NCBI GenBank assembly: GCA_031256775.1 | Contig: JAIRPX010000152.1 | Location: forward strand, 1 to 38,781 | DNA length: 38,781 bases | Source of the DNA: Dysgonamonadaceae bacterium | Lineage (GTDB): Bacteria > Bacteroidota > Bacteroidia > Bacteroidales > Azobacteroidaceae | Direction of reading: 5' to 3' | Shown here: positions 8,021-15,883 of the stretch, one piece after another | Numbering within the stretch: the stretch's first letter is position 1 | Layout of the letters: every line of letters starts with the position of its first letter | Made by a program: the position numbers and the translations under genes | Notes under the pieces: generated by a model | The model's input: the letters and a program-made list of their open reading frames with translations, nothing else | Told to the model about the DNA's origin: nothing | The model's database searches: none

Positions 8021-8829
8021 TTAATTTAACAGAATCGCCCTCATATTACGATCATCTTGATGAAATGTCTGTTAATGAAATACTTACAAACATTAATAAA
8101 GAAGATAAAACAGTTCCTTTTGCAGTTGAAAAGGCAATTCCACAGATAGAAAAATTAGTGGAAGCTATTTATCAACGGATGAAAACAGGAGGAAGACTGT
8201 TCTACATTGGAGCCGGAACAAGCGGTCGGTTAGGCGTTTTGGATGCTTCCGAACTGCCTCCCACCTTTGGAGTAGAAGCCGAATTAGTGACAGGTTTGAT
8301 TGCAGGCGGCGACTCTGCCCTGCGCAAAGCTGTTGAAGGAGCTGAAGACAACACTGAATTAGCATGGAAAGAATTGCTGAAACAAAATATCTGTTCAAAC
8401 GATTCTGTTATTGGCATTGCAGCCTCAGGAACAACACCTTACGTTACAGGAGGAGTAAAACGGGCAAAATCTTTCGGATGCCTTACCGGATGCATCACAT
8501 GTAACAACCTTTCTCCTTTAAGTATGGAAGTGGAATATCCTGTCCAGGTTCTTACAGGAGCTGAATTTCTCACGGGAAGCACCAGAATGAAAGCCGGAAC
8601 AGCACAAAAACTGATATTAAACATGATTTCTACTGCTTTAATGATCAAGCTCGGAAAAGTTAAAGGCAACAAAATGGTAAACATGCAGTTAACCAATGCC
8701 AAACTAATCGGACGCGGAGTTCGTATGATAATGGAAGAACTTAATATTCAGGAAGATGAAGCTAAAGAAAAACTTATCAGCATGGGATCGGTTAAAAAAG
8801 TTCTTGACAAAGAATTGAAAAGTAGTTGA
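8017..8829 (+). CDS. murQ: N-acetylmuramic acid 6-phosphate etherase
   Basis: This 270-residue enzyme cleaves the lactyl ether of MurNAc-6-phosphate to give GlcNAc-6-phosphate and D-lactate in peptidoglycan recycling. The SIS fold and MurQ signatures are clear: RLFYIGAGTSGRLGVLDASE followed by LPPTFG (about residues 61-86), GIAASGTTPYVTGG (about 132-145) and EFLTGSTRMKAGTAQKLILN (about 183-202). The length is at the short end for the family (about 270-300). It is the last gene of the overlapping methyltransferase-kinase-murQ unit; its ATG lies inside the kinase stop (ATGA, 8017-8020). No MurNAc transporter is next to it, unlike the T. forsythia cluster. Confidence 0.97.
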   Translation: MINLTESPSYYDHLDEMSVNEILTNINKEDKTVPFAVEKAIPQIEKLVEAIYQRMKTGGRLFYIGAGTSGRLGVLDASELPPTFGVEAELVTGLIAGGDSALRKAVEGAEDNTELAWKELLKQNICSNDSVIGIAASGTTPYVTGGVKRAKSFGCLTGCITCNNLSPLSMEVEYPVQVLTGAEFLTGSTRMKAGTAQKLILNMISTALMIKLGKVKGNKMVNMQLTNAKLIGRGVRMIMEELNIQEDEAKEKLISMGSVKKVLDKELKSS

Positions 8830-8988
8830 TAACTCGTCTATTATTTTTAATAAAAAAATTATGCTCGTAATAAACAGTCGTTGCTTATTCATTTAAAACA
8901 AATAACATAATAATGACAGTAAAACTTACGTCTTAATTATAAAAGCAGTTTTTAACCGTTTTCCAGTGCAAAATCAAAATAAAGTTTT

Positions 8989-8996
8989 TAACTTTG
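8989..8996 (+). promoter_or_regulatory. Candidate -7 box (TAACTTTG) for nadA
   Basis: This is an exact TAnnTTTG match within the inverted repeat AAAGTT-TTT-AACTTT. If used, nadA would have an unusually long leader of about 208 nt. No TTTG is seen at -33. The overlap of the box with an inverted repeat would suit a repressor site, but this is inference. Confidence 0.35.
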
Positions 8997-9077
8997 CATT
9001 TTGTCAACAAAATATTGACTTCTAATATAAATGATTTATTATTAAAATATTACTGTTAAAAAAGACTGTTGATAACA

Positions 9078-9185
9078 ATGGATAAAATAGATTCTAAGTT
9101 TAATAACGTAAAAAGCAAGAGATTTGGTAAAAAATTATCACACTTATCAACGGGGTATCATCATCATACTTATTTCTTATTTTAA
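9078..9185 (+). CDS. Possible 35-residue leader ORF upstream of nadA (uncertain)
   Basis: An ATG frame reads MDKIDSKFNNVKSKRFG ... YHHHTYFLF and stops 25 nt before the nadA ATG. Its first residues (MDKID) resemble the nadA start (MDKND), and it holds an HHH triplet. It matches no family I recognise. A frame of 36 codons in AT-rich DNA is easily random, so this is flagged only as a possibility. Confidence 0.15.
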   Translation: MDKIDSKFNNVKSKRFGKKLSHLSTGYHHHTYFLF

Positions 9186-9210
9186 ATTTAAAAAAATATT
9201 ATATTGAATT

Positions 9211-10200
9211 ATGGATAAAAACGATTTGAAACCTGCTGGATTTTTAGATATTCCAATTCCACGTGATATTGATTTAATCAGCTCAATTAAAGAATTAAAG
9301 AAGGCTAAGAATGCCATTATTCTTGCTCACTACTATCAGACAGGCGAAATCCAGGATATTGCCGATTTTATTGGCGACAGTTTAGCTTTGGCGCAGTGGG
9401 CGGCAGGAACAGACGCCGATATTATTGTTTTGTGCGGCGTAGGTTTTATGGCAGAAACTGCAAAAATACTGTCTCCACAGAAGCGCGTGTTTGTTCCTGA
9501 CTTAAATGCGGGATGCTCGCTGGCTGACAGTTGTCCGGCTGACAGATTTAAGGAGTTTATAGAACAGCATCTTGATCATACGGTGATTTCGTATGTTAAT
9601 ACGAGCGCTGCCGTGAAAACTTTAACCGATGTGGTGGTTACATCTACCAATGCCCGCCGGATTGTTGAAAGTTTTCCTCCTGATGCAAAAATTATTTTTG
9701 CTCCCGACAGGAATCTTGGAAATTATATCAACAGCGTTACAGGAAGAAACATGGTTTTGTGGGATGGCGCGTGTCATGTTCATGAGCGTTTTTCGCTGGA
9801 AAAAATACTTGAATTGAAGTCGGTATATCCTGAAGCTCTGATTTTAGCGCATCCCGAATGTAAAAGCGCCATATTAACGATTTCCAATTTTGTAGGCTCT
9901 ACTCAAGCTCTGCTGGAATACGCAACAAAATCTGCGGCAAAAGAATTTATCGTTGCCACAGAATCGGGTATCCTGCATGAGATGAAAGAAAAAAATCCCG
10001 ATAAAGTTTTCATTCCGGCTCCTCCAAACGACAGTACTTGCGCCTGTAATGAATGTAGTTTTATGAAACTTAATACGATGGAAAAACTATATAATTGTTT
10101 AAAATATGAGATGCCGGAGATTTTTGTGGATGAAGATATAATCAGGAAAGCTGTGCTACCGGTTAGAAAGATGCTGGAAATGTCGAAAACAAAACAATGA
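9211..10200 (+). CDS. nadA: Quinolinate synthase
   Basis: A 329-residue NadA that condenses iminoaspartate with dihydroxyacetone phosphate to quinolinate, using a [4Fe-4S] cluster. Visible marks are NAIILAHYYQTGEIQDIAD (about residues 34-52), DLNAGCSLADSC (C102 as the first cluster cysteine), ILAHPECKS (second cysteine) and NDSTCACNECSFMKLNT (third-cysteine region). The length is normal for the shorter NadA type. It depends on L-aspartate oxidase, encoded 1.3 kb downstream on the opposite strand (nadB); nadC is absent from the window. The gene is followed immediately by an interspersed repeat (A module at 10205), only 4 nt after the stop. Confidence 0.97.
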   Translation: MDKNDLKPAGFLDIPIPRDIDLISSIKELKKAKNAIILAHYYQTGEIQDIADFIGDSLALAQWAAGTDADIIVLCGVGFMAETAKILSPQKRVFVPDLNAGCSLADSCPADRFKEFIEQHLDHTVISYVNTSAAVKTLTDVVVTSTNARRIVESFPPDAKIIFAPDRNLGNYINSVTGRNMVLWDGACHVHERFSLEKILELKSVYPEALILAHPECKSAILTISNFVGSTQALLEYATKSAAKEFIVATESGILHEMKEKNPDKVFIPAPPNDSTCACNECSFMKLNTMEKLYNCLKYEMPEIFVDEDIIRKAVLPVRKMLEMSKTKQ

Positions 10201-10204
10201 GTGT

Positions 10205-10780
10205 CGTCATTGCGAGCGTTAGCGAAGCAATCCAGTAATAATTATAAATTATGAATTATGAATTATACTCTACACGGTATGGTTTTGTACATCGTCATTG
10301 CGAAGGCAAAGCCTGAAGCAATCCAGTACTAAAAACTGATAACTAAAAACTGATAACTAATCTGGATTGCTTCGCTAACGCTCGCAATGACGATGCACAA
10401 AATTAAACGGCTCACCCGCAAACCCCTGTGTCTTGCGAGAAAGCAGCGTAGCTGCAACATCTTTGTAGCCGTGTGCGTAAGCGCACGGTTGGAAAACACA
10501 GACCTTTCCCTGAGCAGCGTAGCTGCGACATTTTTTTTAACAGCAAATTAATTCATAAACATGAAATGAATAAAAATTAATGTATCGCAGCTACGCTGCT
10601 CTGTTTATATTCAGTACATCCTTTACCGTGCGTTTACGCACACGGCTACAAAGATACTGGCGCTACGCGCCTTCTCGCAAAACACAGGGTTTTGCAGATG
10701 ATCCGACAAAATGAACGTGTATAGCACGAAAGCTGCGCCAGCCAATTCATAATTCATAATTCATAATTCATAATTCATAA
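10205..10780. repeat. Composite interspersed repeat region 2 (largest in the window)
   Basis: This occupies nearly all of the nadA-rubrerythrin gap. In order: inverted A module 10205-10235; heptamer tract AATTATA/AATTATG 10242-10266; TACTCTACACGGTATGGTTTT linker; inverted A' module 10293-10326; two 14-bp units AAAAACTGATAACT 10330-10357; direct A module 10362-10392; hairpin block 10442-10550 (copy of 3437-3546); the 90-bp MITE-like element 10512-10601; an inverted block 10582-10703 matching 38577-38698; and five tandem AATTCAT heptamers at 10744-10778. There is no open reading frame of interest and no transposase. Confidence 0.9.
10512..10601. mobile_element. 90-bp MITE-like element, copy 1
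   Basis: Terminal inverted repeats GAGCAGCGTAGCTGCGACAT (10512-10531) and its inverse with one TA insertion (10580-10601) flank an AT-rich core reading AACAGCAAATTAATTCATAA, then ACATGAAATGAATAAAAATT. The same ends and core recur, inverted, at 33752-33840, and the left half recurs at 3507-3546. It has no coding capacity. It fits a non-autonomous element moved in trans, but target-site duplications are not evident. Confidence 0.65.
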
Positions 10781-10861
10781 CTTATAGTTATTGCAAGTGT
10801 AAAAATTCATAACTCATTTTAAATAAATAAAATGCTTGTCGTTTAATACAATTTTTTATTA

Positions 10862-10869
10862 TAACTTTG
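10862..10869 (+). promoter_or_regulatory. Candidate -7 box (TAACTTTG) for rubrerythrin
   Basis: An exact TAnnTTTG match 49 nt before the rubrerythrin ATG, downstream of the repeat cluster. CTTGTCG about 23 nt upstream may serve as the -33 element, at slightly long spacing. Confidence 0.5.
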
Positions 10870-10917
10870 TTCATTTATTGACAAATTATTTAGAAGTTTT
10901 TATTTATAAAAACAATT

Positions 10918-11499
10918 ATGGAAAAAAAAAGTATTAAAGGGACTCGGACAGAGCAAAATTTGTTAAATGCGTTTGCCGGTGAAAGTCAGGCAAGGAATCG
11001 CTATACGTTTTTCGCGAGCGTGGCTAAAAAAGAAGGATATGAACAGATTGCTGCAATTTTTCTGGAAACGGCAGAGCAGGAAAAAGAACATGCCAAGCGT
11101 TTTTTCAAGTTTTTAGAAGGTGGAAAAGTTGAAATAACAGCATCCTATCCGGCAGGAATTATCGGCACAACGGCTCAAAATCTGCTGTCTGCTGCTGAAG
11201 GAGAAAATGAAGAGTGGGAATATTTATATCCTGAATTTGCTAAAATAGCTGCTGAAGAAGGATTTAAGGAAATAGCAGTTGCTTTTAAAATGATTGCAAA
11301 AGTTGAAACGCAGCACGAATTGCGTTATCGCAAGTTACTGTCGAATATTGAAAACGACAGTGTATTTAAAAAATCGGAAGAGACTGAGTGGCAGTGCCGT
11401 AACTGTGGATATGTTCACAAGGGAACTTCAGCGCCAGATACCTGTCCATCATGTCTGCATCCGCAGGCATATTTTGAACAGATGAAACATAATTATTAA
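10918..11499 (+). CDS. Rubrerythrin (diiron peroxidase with C-terminal rubredoxin domain)
   Basis: A 193-residue cytoplasmic protein that reduces hydrogen peroxide in anaerobes. The N-terminal four-helix ferritin-like domain carries diiron ligands E22 (AFAGESQARNRY), E55-x2-H58 (AEQEKEHAKRF), E96-x2-E99 and E130-x2-H133 (KVETQHELRY). The C-terminal rubredoxin-like domain has C160-x2-C163 (WQCRNCGYVHKG) and C176-x2-C179 (DTCPSCLHPQAYF). All ligand positions are intact. It implies an anaerobic or microaerobic lifestyle. The stop codon overlaps the convergent nadB stop (11496-11499). NadB produces H2O2 when it reoxidises with oxygen, so the neighbourhood may be meaningful, although the genes are on opposite strands. 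Confidence 0.96.
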   Translation: MEKKSIKGTRTEQNLLNAFAGESQARNRYTFFASVAKKEGYEQIAAIFLETAEQEKEHAKRFFKFLEGGKVEITASYPAGIIGTTAQNLLSAAEGENEEWEYLYPEFAKIAAEEGFKEIAVAFKMIAKVETQHELRYRKLLSNIENDSVFKKSEETEWQCRNCGYVHKGTSAPDTCPSCLHPQAYFEQMKHNY

Positions 11500-13070
11500 G
11501 CTACTGGATTTTTTCTTGGATAGTCGATTGTATAGTGCAGTCCGCGACTTTCTTTTCGTTCCATAGCCTGTTTAATCACCAAATATCCGACGTTAACGAT
11601 ATTTCGGAGTTCGCAAATATCGCGTGAAACGACCGATCGAATAAACAGGTTCTCTGTTTCACGGTATATAATTTCCAGTCGTTCCAGCGCCCGTTCCAGC
11701 CTCAGGTTTGAGCGGACAATACCGACGTAGTTGCTCATTATTGAGCCTACTTCCTTTGCGCTTTGCGTTATCAGCACCATTTCTTCGGTCAAGGATGTTC
11801 CTTTATCGTTCCATTCGGGAATATCTTCCCTGAACGAGTAACTTTTGAGATGTGCGATTGAATGTTTGGCTGCTGCGTCGGCGTATATAATAGCTTCTAT
11901 TAACGAATTGGAAGCTAAACGGTTAGCTCCATGCAGTCCGGTGCGTGAACATTCTCCTGCGGCATAAAGCCTGTTGATAGTTGTTCGTGCATTCATGTCC
12001 ACAACTATACCTCCGCAAAGATAATGAGCTGCCGGAGCTACCGGAATATAATCTTTGGTAATATCAATACCTTCGCTAAGGCATTTTTCGTAAATTGTGG
12101 GATATTCTTTTTTTGTTTCTTCGGGATTTTTTCCAGTAATATCGAGATATACAAAATCGCTTCCACTGCTTTTCATTTCGCTGTCAATAGCTCGCGCCAC
12201 AATATCACGTGGAGCTAAAGAACCGCGCGCGTCATATTTTTGCATAAATTCCTGACCATCGCGGGTTCGCAGTATACCGCCATAACCGCGCAGAGCTTCG
12301 GTAATCAGGAATGAGGGGCGTTCCATAGGGTTGTACAGCGCAGTAGGATGAAACTGTACAAATTCCATATCTTTCACTAATCCTTTTGCGCGATAAACCA
12401 TTGCAATGCCGTCGCCTGTTGCCACAAGCGGGTTTGTTGTAGTCTGGTAAATATTTCCTATTCCTCCGGTGCAAATCATTGTTATTTTGGAAAGGAAAGT
12501 ATATATTTCGTTAGTGTTTTCATTAAGGACGTATGCTCCATAACATTCTATATCTGGCATATCTTTCGTAACTTTTTGTCCAAGATGATGTTGCGTAAGG
12601 ATTTCAATTGCAAAATGGTGGTCGAAAACCTTGATATTCGGGTGACTTTTCAGTGCGGCTATCAGGCTTTCCTGAATTTCCTGTCCTGTTTTATCCTTAT
12701 GATGCAGGATTCTAAATTCGGAATGTCCTCCTTCCTTGTGCAGATCGAAATCTCCCTTAGGATCTTTATCGAAATCCACTCCCCAGTTAATCAGTTCTTT
12801 AATTTGTTGTGGGGCTTCGCGTACAACTTTTTCCACAACATTTTTGTCGCAAATGCCGTCGCCTGCAACCAGCGTATCTTGAATATGTTTGTTGAAATCA
12901 TCCCATGGAAGTGTTACAGAGGCAATTCCGCCCTGAGCATAGAAAGTATTTGCTTCTTCCAGAGTTGTTTTTGCAAGTAGCGCCACGCTACCTTTTTCCG
13001 CTACTTTAAGTGCAAAACTCATTCCGGCAATTCCGGAACCAATAACAAGGAAATCAAATTTATGTATCAT
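11496..13070 (-). CDS. nadB: L-aspartate oxidase
   Basis: A 524-residue flavoprotein oxidising L-aspartate to iminoaspartate, the substrate of NadA; in anaerobes fumarate is the electron acceptor. The N-terminal FAD site is FLVIGSGIAGMSFALKVAEKG. Catalytic-region motifs include YAQGGIASV, GGHSEFRILHHKDKTG, FVQFHPTALYNP, FLITEALRGYGGILR and PAAHYLCGGIVVDMNARTTI. A helical C-terminal domain of the succinate dehydrogenase flavoprotein type follows. The length is normal. Its end overlaps the rubrerythrin stop by 4 bp and no terminator separates the convergent genes, so the two transcripts may overlap. Confidence 0.97.
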   Translation of the reverse strand: MIHKFDFLVIGSGIAGMSFALKVAEKGSVALLAKTTLEEANTFYAQGGIASVTLPWDDFNKHIQDTLVAGDGICDKNVVEKVVREAPQQIKELINWGVDFDKDPKGDFDLHKEGGHSEFRILHHKDKTGQEIQESLIAALKSHPNIKVFDHHFAIEILTQHHLGQKVTKDMPDIECYGAYVLNENTNEIYTFLSKITMICTGGIGNIYQTTTNPLVATGDGIAMVYRAKGLVKDMEFVQFHPTALYNPMERPSFLITEALRGYGGILRTRDGQEFMQKYDARGSLAPRDIVARAIDSEMKSSGSDFVYLDITGKNPEETKKEYPTIYEKCLSEGIDITKDYIPVAPAAHYLCGGIVVDMNARTTINRLYAAGECSRTGLHGANRLASNSLIEAIIYADAAAKHSIAHLKSYSFREDIPEWNDKGTSLTEEMVLITQSAKEVGSIMSNYVGIVRSNLRLERALERLEIIYRETENLFIRSVVSRDICELRNIVNVGYLVIKQAMERKESRGLHYTIDYPRKNPVA

Positions 13071-13094
13071 AATATTTTATTGAATAACAGACTA

Positions 13095-13102
13095 CAAAGA
13101 TA
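13095..13102 (-). promoter_or_regulatory. Candidate -7 box (TATCTTTG, minus strand) for nadB
   Basis: The plus-strand word CAAAGATA reads TATCTTTG on the nadB strand, an exact TAnnTTTG match 24 nt before the start codon. A TTTG at -33 is not clear. Confidence 0.45.
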
Positions 13103-13155
13103 CGTGAAATTTTTCAATAAATAAATAAAAACGATGAAAGTGCGAAATCTCGTGT

Positions 13156-13370
13156 CGTCATTGCAAGCGTTAACGAAGCAATCCAGTAATAATTATAAAT
13201 TATGAATTATAAATTATGAATTAGCTGGCGCAGTTTTCGTTCTAACACGTTCATCGTGTCCCGTGTCTCGTTTATCGTATTACTGGATTGCTTCAGGCTT
13301 TGCTTTCAAAATGACGATGCACAAAACCATGCTGTGTAGAGTATAATTCATAATTATTACAAAAAAGTAG
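13156..13370. repeat. Composite interspersed repeat region 3 (nadB-lpd gap)
   Basis: An inverted A module at 13156-13186 (two substitutions, GCAAGCGTTAACG core) and a direct A' module at 13283-13316 face each other. Between them lie AATTATA/AATTATG heptamers (13192-13223), the word GCTGGCGCAG (13224-13233) and CGTTCATCGTGTCCCGT (13250-13266). The last two recur near 15578-15845, 10718-10740 and 33659-33685. The direct module continues into ATGCACAAAACCATGCTGTG and a short ATTCATAATT tail. The surrounding gene-free gap is 13071-13464. Confidence 0.85.
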
Positions 13371-13427
13371 CTTATGGCAAGAATAAAATTATGTATATAA
13401 AAATTAGGTTATTAACGTATAAAGAAC

Positions 13428-13435
13428 TATCTTTG
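13428..13435 (+). promoter_or_regulatory. Candidate -7 box (TATCTTTG) for the dihydrolipoamide dehydrogenase gene
   Basis: An exact TAnnTTTG match 30 nt before the ATG at 13465. No good TTTG lies 19-21 nt upstream. Confidence 0.5.
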
Positions 13436-13464
13436 CGTCCATATAATAAAAGCAATAAAACAAA

Positions 13465-14766
13465 ATGATTTACGATGTAGCCATTATAGGCGGTGGTCCT
13501 GCTGGATATACAGCCGCCGAATTAGCCGGAAAGAACGGTTTAAAAACAGTATTATTTGAAAAGAACTCTTTAGGCGGAGTATGTTTGAACGAAGGATGTA
13601 TCCCGACAAAAACTTTGCTCTATTCTGCAAAAACGTATTATACGGCAAAAGAATCTGCAAAATATGGGATTTCATGCGAGAACGTAACATTCGATTTACC
13701 AAAAATTATTTCACGCAAGAATAAGATTGTTCGCAAATTAGTTGCGGGAGTTAAATCTAAAATGGCTGAAGCAAATGTTGACGTTGTGGTAGGAGAAGCC
13801 GTTGTAACTGACAATTCTACTGACGGCAATATTACCATAAAATGCAACGAGCAGCTATGGCAGGCAAAAAAACTTATTCTTTGCAGCGGTTCTGAGACTA
13901 TTATTCCTCCTATTCCTGGTTTGAAAGAAACTGATTTTTGGACGAGCCGCGAGGCTTTGGAGAATAAAGAAATTCCTGAAACGCTCCTGATAATTGGCGG
14001 TGGCGTTATTGGAATTGAATTTGCTTCCTTTTTTAATGTTTTGGGAACGAAAGTTATTGTTGTTGAGATGCTGGATGAAATACTTGGAGGCATGGATAAA
14101 GAACTTTCGGGACTTTTACGGAATGAGCTTGCTAAAAAAGGGATTGATTTTCATTTAAATACCAAAGTTATAGCAGTTGACGGCAACAAGGTTGAGATTG
14201 AAAAAGACGGTGAAAAGCAGTTTCTTACTATTTCACGAATTTTGTTAGGTGCAGGGCGTAAACCTGTGTTATCAGGATTAAAAGTTAATGAATTTATGCA
14301 GACTTCCAATCCGAATGTGTATGCCTGCGGCGATATAACAGGATTTTCATTGCTGGCTCATACAGCTATACGTGAAGCTGAGGTTGCTATAGAACACATA
14401 CTTGGAAAAAATCGTCCAATGTCTTACAAAGCTGTTCCTGGCGTAGTTTATACAAATCCTGAAATTGCCTGTGTTGGAAAAACGGAAGATGCTTTACAAA
14501 AAGAAGGCATTACTTACAAGGTTAAAAAATTACCAATGTCATATTCTGGGCGTTTTGTTGCCGAGAATGAGATGGGTAATGGTGTTTGTAAAATAATTGA
14601 GAGCGATGACGGCACTCTACTTGGCGTTCATCTACTTGGCAATCCGTCTTCCGAAATTATTGTGATTGCAGGCATTGCTATTGATATGGAAATGAAAGTG
14701 GATGAATTAAAATCAGTTATCTTCCCTCACCCTACTGTTGGAGAAATCATCAAGGAAACCTTATAG
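13465..14766 (+). CDS. lpdA: Dihydrolipoamide dehydrogenase (E3)
   Basis: A 433-residue flavoprotein disulfide reductase that reoxidises dihydrolipoyl groups of 2-oxoacid dehydrogenase or glycine-cleavage complexes with NAD+. It has the FAD motif IIGGGPAGYTAAELAG, the redox disulfide GGVCLNEGCIPTKT (C40 and C45), the NAD motif LLIIGGGVIGIEFASFF and the second FAD motif VYACGDITG. The C-terminal catalytic pair is in FPHPTVGEI (H422, E427). At 433 residues it is shorter than the common 460-475 form, but all active-site elements are present, so it is a compact form and not a truncation. No E1 or E2 genes are near, so it must serve complexes encoded elsewhere. Its last 6 bp overlap the convergent alkD-like gene. 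Confidence 0.93.
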   Translation: MIYDVAIIGGGPAGYTAAELAGKNGLKTVLFEKNSLGGVCLNEGCIPTKTLLYSAKTYYTAKESAKYGISCENVTFDLPKIISRKNKIVRKLVAGVKSKMAEANVDVVVGEAVVTDNSTDGNITIKCNEQLWQAKKLILCSGSETIIPPIPGLKETDFWTSREALENKEIPETLLIIGGGVIGIEFASFFNVLGTKVIVVEMLDEILGGMDKELSGLLRNELAKKGIDFHLNTKVIAVDGNKVEIEKDGEKQFLTISRILLGAGRKPVLSGLKVNEFMQTSNPNVYACGDITGFSLLAHTAIREAEVAIEHILGKNRPMSYKAVPGVVYTNPEIACVGKTEDALQKEGITYKVKKLPMSYSGRFVAENEMGNGVCKIIESDDGTLLGVHLLGNPSSEIIVIAGIAIDMEMKVDELKSVIFPHPTVGEIIKETL

Positions 14767-15477
14767 GTTTCCTTTTTTCATAAAATATGCCCGTTCTTCT
14801 TCCGTGAAATGTTCGATAGCATAGCGCAGACTTGTACGCGGCATTTTTGCGTGGTTTTCTTCAAGAAAATCAATCAGGATATTTTTATCTTTTTTACCAA
14901 CTTCGCGCAGCATCCAGCCTACAGCTTTATGTATTAAATCGTGTTTATGATTTAAAAGTTTTTCAGACAGCGACAAAGTATCGTAAAACTGGTTATATTT
15001 GATAAAAGTCCATGTTGAAATAATTGCGATGCGTTGTTCCCACAGGTTATCGCTTTCAGCTAATTGATAAAGCGTTTCTCTTTCTTCTTCGTGATTAAGC
15101 AGATACAGTCCCACAACGTCGCGGCATGTAACATCTACTAAATCCCAATTATTGGCTTTTCGTGCATTTTTAAGGTAGAAATCATAAATTTTTCTGCGTT
15201 CTCTTTCTTCCTTCGATTTTTTGAACTGATTGCTTAAGAGTAAAAATCCTGACAGACGTGCTTCATGGTATTCCGAATCAATTAGCTTTTGAATTTCATC
15301 AAGTGGCAATTTTGAGTTTTGTTTAACAATATCGCGTATAACAGGAACGTTAATACCCAGCATAATATCTCCTTCGGCATACTGTCCTTTTCCAGTTTTA
15401 AAAAATCCCTGTAAAAACTTCGCTTTTTCAGGATTTGCCACTGATAACAATTCCTGTAAAATAAAATCAGCATTCAT
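14761..15477 (-). CDS. AlkD-like DNA alkylation-repair (HEAT-repeat) protein
   Basis: From the ATG at 15477 (MNADFILQELLSVANPEKAKF) the protein is 238 residues; an in-frame start at 15531 would add 18 hydrophobic residues not expected for a cytoplasmic enzyme and would lie upstream of the promoter-like box at 15518-15525. It is helical throughout and carries the DNA alkylation repair signatures GINVPVIRDIVKQ, ARLSGFLLLSNQF, WDLVDVTCRDVVG and LWEQRIAIISTWTFIKYNQF, then KAVGWMLREVGKKD. These fit AlkC/AlkD glycosylases, which excise N3- and N7-alkylated purines without base flipping. It is monocistronic and convergent with lpd, the ends overlapping by 6 bp. Confidence 0.88.
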   Translation of the reverse strand: MNADFILQELLSVANPEKAKFLQGFFKTGKGQYAEGDIMLGINVPVIRDIVKQNSKLPLDEIQKLIDSEYHEARLSGFLLLSNQFKKSKEERERRKIYDFYLKNARKANNWDLVDVTCRDVVGLYLLNHEEERETLYQLAESDNLWEQRIAIISTWTFIKYNQFYDTLSLSEKLLNHKHDLIHKAVGWMLREVGKKDKNILIDFLEENHAKMPRTSLRYAIEHFTEEERAYFMKKGNL

Positions 15478-15517
15478 AATTCTAATTGAAACATATTTAT
15501 TATTTATAACAACAATA

Positions 15518-15549
15518 CAAAGGTAAAACAAATAAAATTGATTTACAAA
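15518..15549 (-). promoter_or_regulatory. Bacteroidetes promoter for the AlkD-like gene (minus strand)
   Basis: On the minus strand TTTG (15549-15546), a 20-nt spacer and TACCTTTG (15525-15518) match the full -33/-7 consensus. The start codon at 15477 lies about 40 nt downstream, which supports the shorter protein. Confidence 0.65.
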
Positions 15550-15801
15550 ATGATTTTTTATATTATGAATTATAAATTGGCTGGCGCGACATTCGTTTTA
15601 GGTTATTACGAGCGTTAGTGAAGCAATCCAGATTTTTAAACTAAAAACTATTTACTTGTGCTGGTTTACAATATCCAATAAGGCGTTTCATATCCAATAA
15701 ACGACAAATACCTATTAATAATGTAAAACCTATTAACGATGTTTTTGCAAATGTGTGGTTGTTATTTTCTATTTATATGGATGTTCTAACGAGCAAATTA
15801 A

Positions 15802-15809
15802 TATCTTTG
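15802..15809 (+). promoter_or_regulatory. Candidate -7 box (TATCTTTG) for the SpmAB gene
   Basis: An exact TAnnTTTG match, giving a leader of about 140 nt that would include the G4 motif and the parS palindrome. No -33 TTTG at the expected place. Confidence 0.4.
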
Positions 15810-15847
15810 CGTTATGTTTCTCGTTCATTGTGTCCCGTTCATTAAGA

Positions 15848-15866
15848 GGGCAGGGTAGGGTGGGGG
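15848..15866 (+). other. Potential G-quadruplex (GGGCAGGGTAGGGTGGGGG)
   Basis: Four guanine runs of three or more separated by loops of 2, 2 and 1 nt satisfy the classical G3+N1-7 pattern. It stands out in AT-rich surroundings, on the sense strand of the SpmAB leader and 18 bp before a parS-like palindrome. Confidence 0.6.
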
Positions 15867-15883
15867 AGCGAAAAACTTTAAAA

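Larger units (their letters stand above)
8830..9210. other. 381-bp AT-rich gap between murQ and nadA
   Basis: No repeat module of the window's family is found here. It contains an AAAGTT-TTT-AACTTT inverted repeat at 8981-8995 overlapping a TAACTTTG box, a 35-codon open frame at 9078-9185, and several TTATCAAC-type words (for example at 9144-9151, and inverted at 8826-8833 and 9069-9076). None is an exact TTATCCACA DnaA box. Confidence 0.6.

Noticed and set aside
8826-9170. Replication origin in the AT-rich murQ-nadA gap
   Set aside because: Several TTATCAAC-like words exist but none is an exact TTATCCACA box, there is no dnaA or dnaN nearby, and such words are expected in AT-rich DNA. The parS sites keep an origin somewhere in the region possible.
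5802-9265. Additional parS candidates at CACGTG words (5802-5807, 9260-9265, and 33917-33922)
   Set aside because: Only the central six bases match. The flanking GTTn/nAAC arms are absent, and the first two lie in coding sequence.
10744-10778. Tandem AATTCAT units and the TTTTCAG tracts as a CRISPR array
   Set aside because: The units are contiguous 7-mers without spacers, and there are no cas genes.
13465-14766. Truncated dihydrolipoamide dehydrogenase pseudogene
   Set aside because: The gene is shorter than most (433 residues), but both FAD motifs, the NAD motif, the disulfide and the C-terminal HPTVGE motif are intact.
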